A stretch of DNA of 64,000 nt from Bacteroidales bacterium (GTDB lineage: Bacteria; Bacteroidota; Bacteroidia; Bacteroidales; Bacteroidaceae): contig SFFB01000011.1 in the NCBI GenBank assembly GCA_004557035.1, positions 1 to 64,000 on the forward strand, written 5' to 3'. The translations under genes and the position numbers were made by a program. A model generated the notes under the pieces. That model saw only the letters and a program-made list of their open reading frames with translations. It was not told the origin of the DNA and ran no database searches. Shown here one piece after another: positions 60,686 through 64,000 of this stretch. How positions within the stretch are numbered: position 1 is the first letter of the stretch; every line of letters starts with the position of its first letter.

Positions 60686-62053
60686 TTATTTAATGTTGCG
60701 CTCCTCGAGATGATAACCGTATTTGCGGTCGGCCACCTTGAGCATAAAGGCTACGAGCAGGGCCAGAATGGCAATGCCGGTGAAGATGCACATGGGCAGT
60801 GTGTAGTCGTAGATGTTGACGGGCTTGCCCTCCACAATCTGCTGACCAACGATGCAATAGCGGTCGAGCACGCTGCCGATAAGGGCAGGTATGCCCCAGA
60901 GGCCGATGTTTTGGATGAAGAATATCAGAGCGTAGGCTGTGCCAAGTTGCTTGACCGGGAAAATCTTGGCCACACTGGGCCACATGGCAGAGGGCACGAG
61001 CGAGAAGGCTATGCCGAGCACAATCATCAGGGCTATGGCGAGCCAGGCGAAGTGGATGCCGGGAATGGCATAGATGCCGTGAACGCCAATGAGCATGAGC
61101 GAACCAAGTATCATAATGGAAGCGGCACGGCCCTGCTTGTCTATCATTCCGCCGAATACGGGAGTGAGGAACAAGGCGCCGAGTGCGGGCAATCCGGCTA
61201 CGAGTCCGGCCACGTTTTCAGAGACGCCGTAGCGCGACATCATAATCTCGGTGGCATATTTTTGGAAGGGGAAAACGCAAGAATAGAAGAGCACGCAAAG
61301 CAAGGCAATGAGCCAGAAACCGGGATTTTTCACCACGGCCACGACATCCTTGAAACTGAATTTTTCTTCTTCATCGCTCGATTGGGTTTGGGCCACCTGT
61401 CGGTCAAGCTTGCGGTCCATCAGTGAGAACACAAGGAAAGCCACAAGGCCGCCTACGAGGAGCAGGGCACCAATGAAGAGCGGCATGGACAAACCAAAGT
61501 TCTTGGCTACGGGAAGGGCGACGGCATAGGCGGCTTGCGAGCCGATGCGGGCCAAGGCTACTTGAACGCCCATGGCCAAAGCCATTTCCTTGCCCTTGAA
61601 CCATTTGGCAATAATCTTGGTGACGGTGATGCCAGCTACCTCGGCGCCCACACCAAACACGGCATAGCCGGCTGAGGCGATGAAGACGTCGGGACGCGAA
61701 CCGAATATGGGCGCAGCGTCGCCGGATATCTGGGTGATGGCGTAGTATTCGGCACCAGTGCCCACAACCATGAGCACGGCGGCCAAGATGCCGGTGAAGC
61801 GGATGCCGAACTTGTCGAGGATGAGTCCGCCCCAAATGAGCATAAGCAGGAAGACATTGAGGAAACTGTAGGCGCCGGTGAACATACCGAATTCGCCGCT
61901 TGTCCAGCGCAGGTCGCTCTCGAGCATACCCTTAAGCGGGGCCATAACGTCGTTGACGTAGTAGGCGGCCATCATGGTGAAGGCGACGATAAAGAGCGCT
62001 GCCCAACGGGCCGAGGCCTTGTCACTGAGTTTGGTGGTGATGGTGGATGACAT
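60686..62053 (-). CDS. Major facilitator transporter, MFSD1-like
   Basis: A 455-residue inner-membrane transporter with twelve helices (LFIVAFTMMAAYYVNDVMAP, FLNVFLLMLIWGGLILDKFG, FIGALLLVGGLVAFLVFSLM, others). A charged central loop (DRKLDRQVAQTQSSDEEEK) separates the halves. The sequence resembles the MFSD1-like branch common in Bacteroidetes. Some eukaryotic MFSD1 relatives move dipeptides. Since an S9 peptidase gene lies 29 bp upstream, dipeptide uptake is a reasonable but unproven guess. Confidence 0.8.
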   Translation of the reverse strand: MSSTITTKLSDKASARWAALFIVAFTMMAAYYVNDVMAPLKGMLESDLRWTSGEFGMFTGAYSFLNVFLLMLIWGGLILDKFGIRFTGILAAVLMVVGTGAEYYAITQISGDAAPIFGSRPDVFIASAGYAVFGVGAEVAGITVTKIIAKWFKGKEMALAMGVQVALARIGSQAAYAVALPVAKNFGLSMPLFIGALLLVGGLVAFLVFSLMDRKLDRQVAQTQSSDEEEKFSFKDVVAVVKNPGFWLIALLCVLFYSCVFPFQKYATEIMMSRYGVSENVAGLVAGLPALGALFLTPVFGGMIDKQGRAASIMILGSLMLIGVHGIYAIPGIHFAWLAIALMIVLGIAFSLVPSAMWPSVAKIFPVKQLGTAYALIFFIQNIGLWGIPALIGSVLDRYCIVGQQIVEGKPVNIYDYTLPMCIFTGIAILALLVAFMLKVADRKYGYHLEERNIK

Positions 62054-62082
62054 AGGGTTGAATTATAATATAAATGACAGAG

Positions 62083-64000
62083 TTACTTGAGATATTTGTC
62101 GAGCCAACGGAAGAATGTGCGCTGCCAGAGTATGCCGTTTTGTGGCTTTAACACCCAGTGGTTTTCGTCGGGAAAAAGCAGCAGTTGGGCGTCTACGCCT
62201 CTCATGCGGGCAGCAGAGAAGGCGCTCTCAGCTTGTGTGTATTCGATGCGGAAGTCGCGCTGGCCGTGGATGCAGAGTATGGGCGTGTCCCACTTGTCGG
62301 CATAGAGATGGGGCGAATGGGCAAAGGCATTCTGCATTTCGCCATTGGCCTGACGGTGCCAGGGCGCAGACTTGAGGTCCCAGTTGGCAAACCACATCTC
62401 TTCGGTTTCGAGATATTGCTGCTGGGTGTTGAAAATGCCGTCGTGGGAGATGAAACACTTGAAACGCTTGTCGTGGTTGCCGGCGAGCCAATAAACACTA
62501 TAGCCGCCAAAGCTGGCACCGACGGCGCCAAGTCGCTCACGGTCTACGTAGGGTTCGGCGGCAATGTCGTCGATGGCAGAGAGATAGTCGCGCATGCACT
62601 GGCCGCTGTAGTCGCCTGAAATGTCTTCGAGCCACTTTTTGCCGAAGCCGGGCAAGCCGCGGCGGTTGGGCGCAATGATGATGTAGTCGTTGGCGGCCAT
62701 AATCTGGAAATTCCAGCGATAGCTCCAAAACTGGCTGACGGGGCTCTGAGGTCCGCCTTCGCAGAAGAGCAACACGGGATATTTCTTGGCAGGGTCGAAG
62801 TGTGGCGGATAGACCACCCAGCATAGTTCAGACTGACCGTCGGAGGTTTTGACCCAGCGCTCTTTCACTTCTCCCCAAGCCAGTCGGTCGTAGAAGGGAC
62901 GGTTCACCTCGGTGAGCTGAGTGATGGTCTGGCCTTTTCTGATGGGTACAATAAAGATTTCGTCGGCTCGGCTCATACTGTGGCGCGTGGCCAGCAGGGA
63001 TTTGCCGTCGGGCATAAGGGCAGAGAGGGCGTAGTCGCAGACTTCGTCGGTGATGGGGCTGAAAGAGCCTGTCTTGATGTCGGTCTGATAGATTTGGGTT
63101 TTGCCGTGCCAAACGCCGGTGAAATAGAGTCGCTTGGAGTCGGCTGCCCAAACAAATTCGTTGACTTCGCTGGCAAATTGTCCGGCCACATAGGTTTTGC
63201 GTCCGGTTTTGAATTCGTAGACACAAAGTCGCGAGAGGTCGCTCTCATAGCCGTCGCGTTCGCGGCTTTTCCAGGCAATGTAGCGTCCGTCGGGCGAGAA
63301 TTGCGGATTTTCGTCGTAGCCCACGTTGAAGTCGCCCTCTTGCTTGTTGACGGCTTGGTCTTGCAGGCTTTTGGTGTGATCGATGGCGGGAGCCTTGTAG
63401 TCGGCCGGCTTGCAAAGGTTGCGCGTGGTCTTGGTGGCGATGTCGTAGAGGAAGATGTCGCTGTCGGTGCTCACGGCATAGTCGCGGCCTGTCTTTTTGC
63501 GGCACGTGTAAGCGATGGATTGGCCGTCGGGGCTCCAGGCAAGTTGCTCAATGCCGCCAAAAGGCAACATAGGACACTCGAAAGGTTCCCCTTCGAGCAC
63601 GTCAATGGCGCCGCTGATTTTTCGGCCGTCAAACTGTGCCACGAAGGGGTGAGGAATGGCCGTGACGTATTGGTCCCAATGTTTATACATTAGGTCTGTG
63701 GCCAAAATGCCGGTCGAGAGAGGCAGGTCGGCGTCTTTCGCAGCTATGGAGGTGGTTGAGGGAATGCTCTTGATGAGAATGATGTGGCTGCCATCGGGAG
63801 AGAAGCTGAAGCCTTCCACGTCGGCTGTTTCGTCAGAGAGTCGCTCTGTGTGCGTGCCGTCGAGGTCGGTGGCCCACACCTGTGAACTGCCTGAGGCAGA
63901 ACTGAGATAGGCTACGCGTCGGCCACCGTCGATGAAGGCCGGCTGGCTGCCACGTCCGGGGGTGAGTCTGCGGGTTTGGCAAGAGGCGGTGTCCATCACG
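62083..64000 (-). CDS. S9-family prolyl-oligopeptidase-type peptidase (N-terminus beyond the window)
   Basis: At least 638 residues; the reading frame runs past the right edge, so the true start and signal peptide are not seen. The N-terminal part is a seven-bladed beta-propeller-like region (WATDLDGTHTERLSDETADV, AWSPDGQSIAYTCRKK, DENPQFSPDGRYIAWKSRER). The C-terminal alpha/beta-hydrolase has the catalytic Ser in GASFGGYSVYW, Asp in HGQRDFRI and His in FPDENHWVL. Such dipeptidyl or acylaminoacyl peptidases work in the periplasm of Bacteroidales. It heads a group with the MFS transporter and serS. Confidence 0.9.
   Translation of the reverse strand, partial: VMDTASCQTRRLTPGRGSQPAFIDGGRRVAYLSSASGSSQVWATDLDGTHTERLSDETADVEGFSFSPDGSHIILIKSIPSTTSIAAKDADLPLSTGILATDLMYKHWDQYVTAIPHPFVAQFDGRKISGAIDVLEGEPFECPMLPFGGIEQLAWSPDGQSIAYTCRKKTGRDYAVSTDSDIFLYDIATKTTRNLCKPADYKAPAIDHTKSLQDQAVNKQEGDFNVGYDENPQFSPDGRYIAWKSRERDGYESDLSRLCVYEFKTGRKTYVAGQFASEVNEFVWAADSKRLYFTGVWHGKTQIYQTDIKTGSFSPITDEVCDYALSALMPDGKSLLATRHSMSRADEIFIVPIRKGQTITQLTEVNRPFYDRLAWGEVKERWVKTSDGQSELCWVVYPPHFDPAKKYPVLLFCEGGPQSPVSQFWSYRWNFQIMAANDYIIIAPNRRGLPGFGKKWLEDISGDYSGQCMRDYLSAIDDIAAEPYVDRERLGAVGASFGGYSVYWLAGNHDKRFKCFISHDGIFNTQQQYLETEEMWFANWDLKSAPWHRQANGEMQNAFAHSPHLYADKWDTPILCIHGQRDFRIEYTQAESAFSAARMRGVDAQLLLFPDENHWVLKPQNGILWQRTFFRWLDKYLK

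Overview
The window looks like a chromosomal segment of a Gram-negative member of the Bacteroidales, most likely Prevotellaceae. The reasons are a FimA/Mfa-type fimbrillin operon (DUF3575, DUF5119, fimbrillin lipoproteins), many lipoprotein signal peptides, several secreted proteins with type IX secretion (T9SS)-like C-terminal tails, and promoter-like sites of the Bacteroidetes form TTTG-N20-TAnnTTTG. Base composition is GC-rich by eye (mid-50s percent, not computed). Species cannot be fixed from the sequence alone. No rRNA, tRNA, CRISPR array or transposase was found.

Layout. 0.2-8.3 kb (minus): a six-gene fimbrial operon ending in two proteins that join a fimbrillin-like N-terminus to a FISUMP domain. 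8.7-13.0 kb (minus): trxA and dnaE. 13.6-15.9 kb (minus): a single ORF encoding a ThiE-ThiC fusion, with a possible degenerate TPP-type leader. 16.2-24.2 kb: T9SS-type surface proteins (CotH/discoidin/dockerin protein, cohesin-like/InlB-repeat protein, GLUG-like protein) plus a 52-residue peptide gene. 25.0-26.1 kb: a membrane-anchored AraC-type regulator. 27.5-41.7 kb (plus): pyrB-pyrI-glyA-tsaC-ClC channel-fmt, a diacylglycerol-kinase-like protein fused to DUF1810, and an AddA/AddB-like helicase-nuclease pair. 42.3-48.6 kb (plus): a tripartite RND efflux system. 48.6-52.7 kb (plus): an LpxA-like acyltransferase and pyruvate phosphate dikinase. 52.9-54.7 kb: a lower-GC island with a tyrosine recombinase and a small convergent gene. 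55.4-57.3 kb (minus): xpt and a xanthine/uracil permease. 57.5-59.3 kb (plus): DUF4494, YggS and a HAD phosphatase. 59.4-64 kb (minus): an S9 peptidase (cut by the window edge), an MFS transporter and serS.

The most unusual content is intergenic. About a dozen copies of a ~100-bp element made of three hairpins (called R1 here) fill the gaps from 13 to 27 kb and recur at 54.8 kb. They often sit as inverted pairs around an AT-rich linker, and the middle hairpin shows a consistent A-T/G-C paired change between copies. Three further repeat families (R2, R3, R4) are present. No complete undescribed defence or mobile system is visible. The best candidates for new biology are R1, the DGK-DUF1810 fusion, the ThiE-ThiC fusion, a two-site operator-like repeat upstream of the GLUG protein gene, and the dockerin/cohesin-like neighbours.
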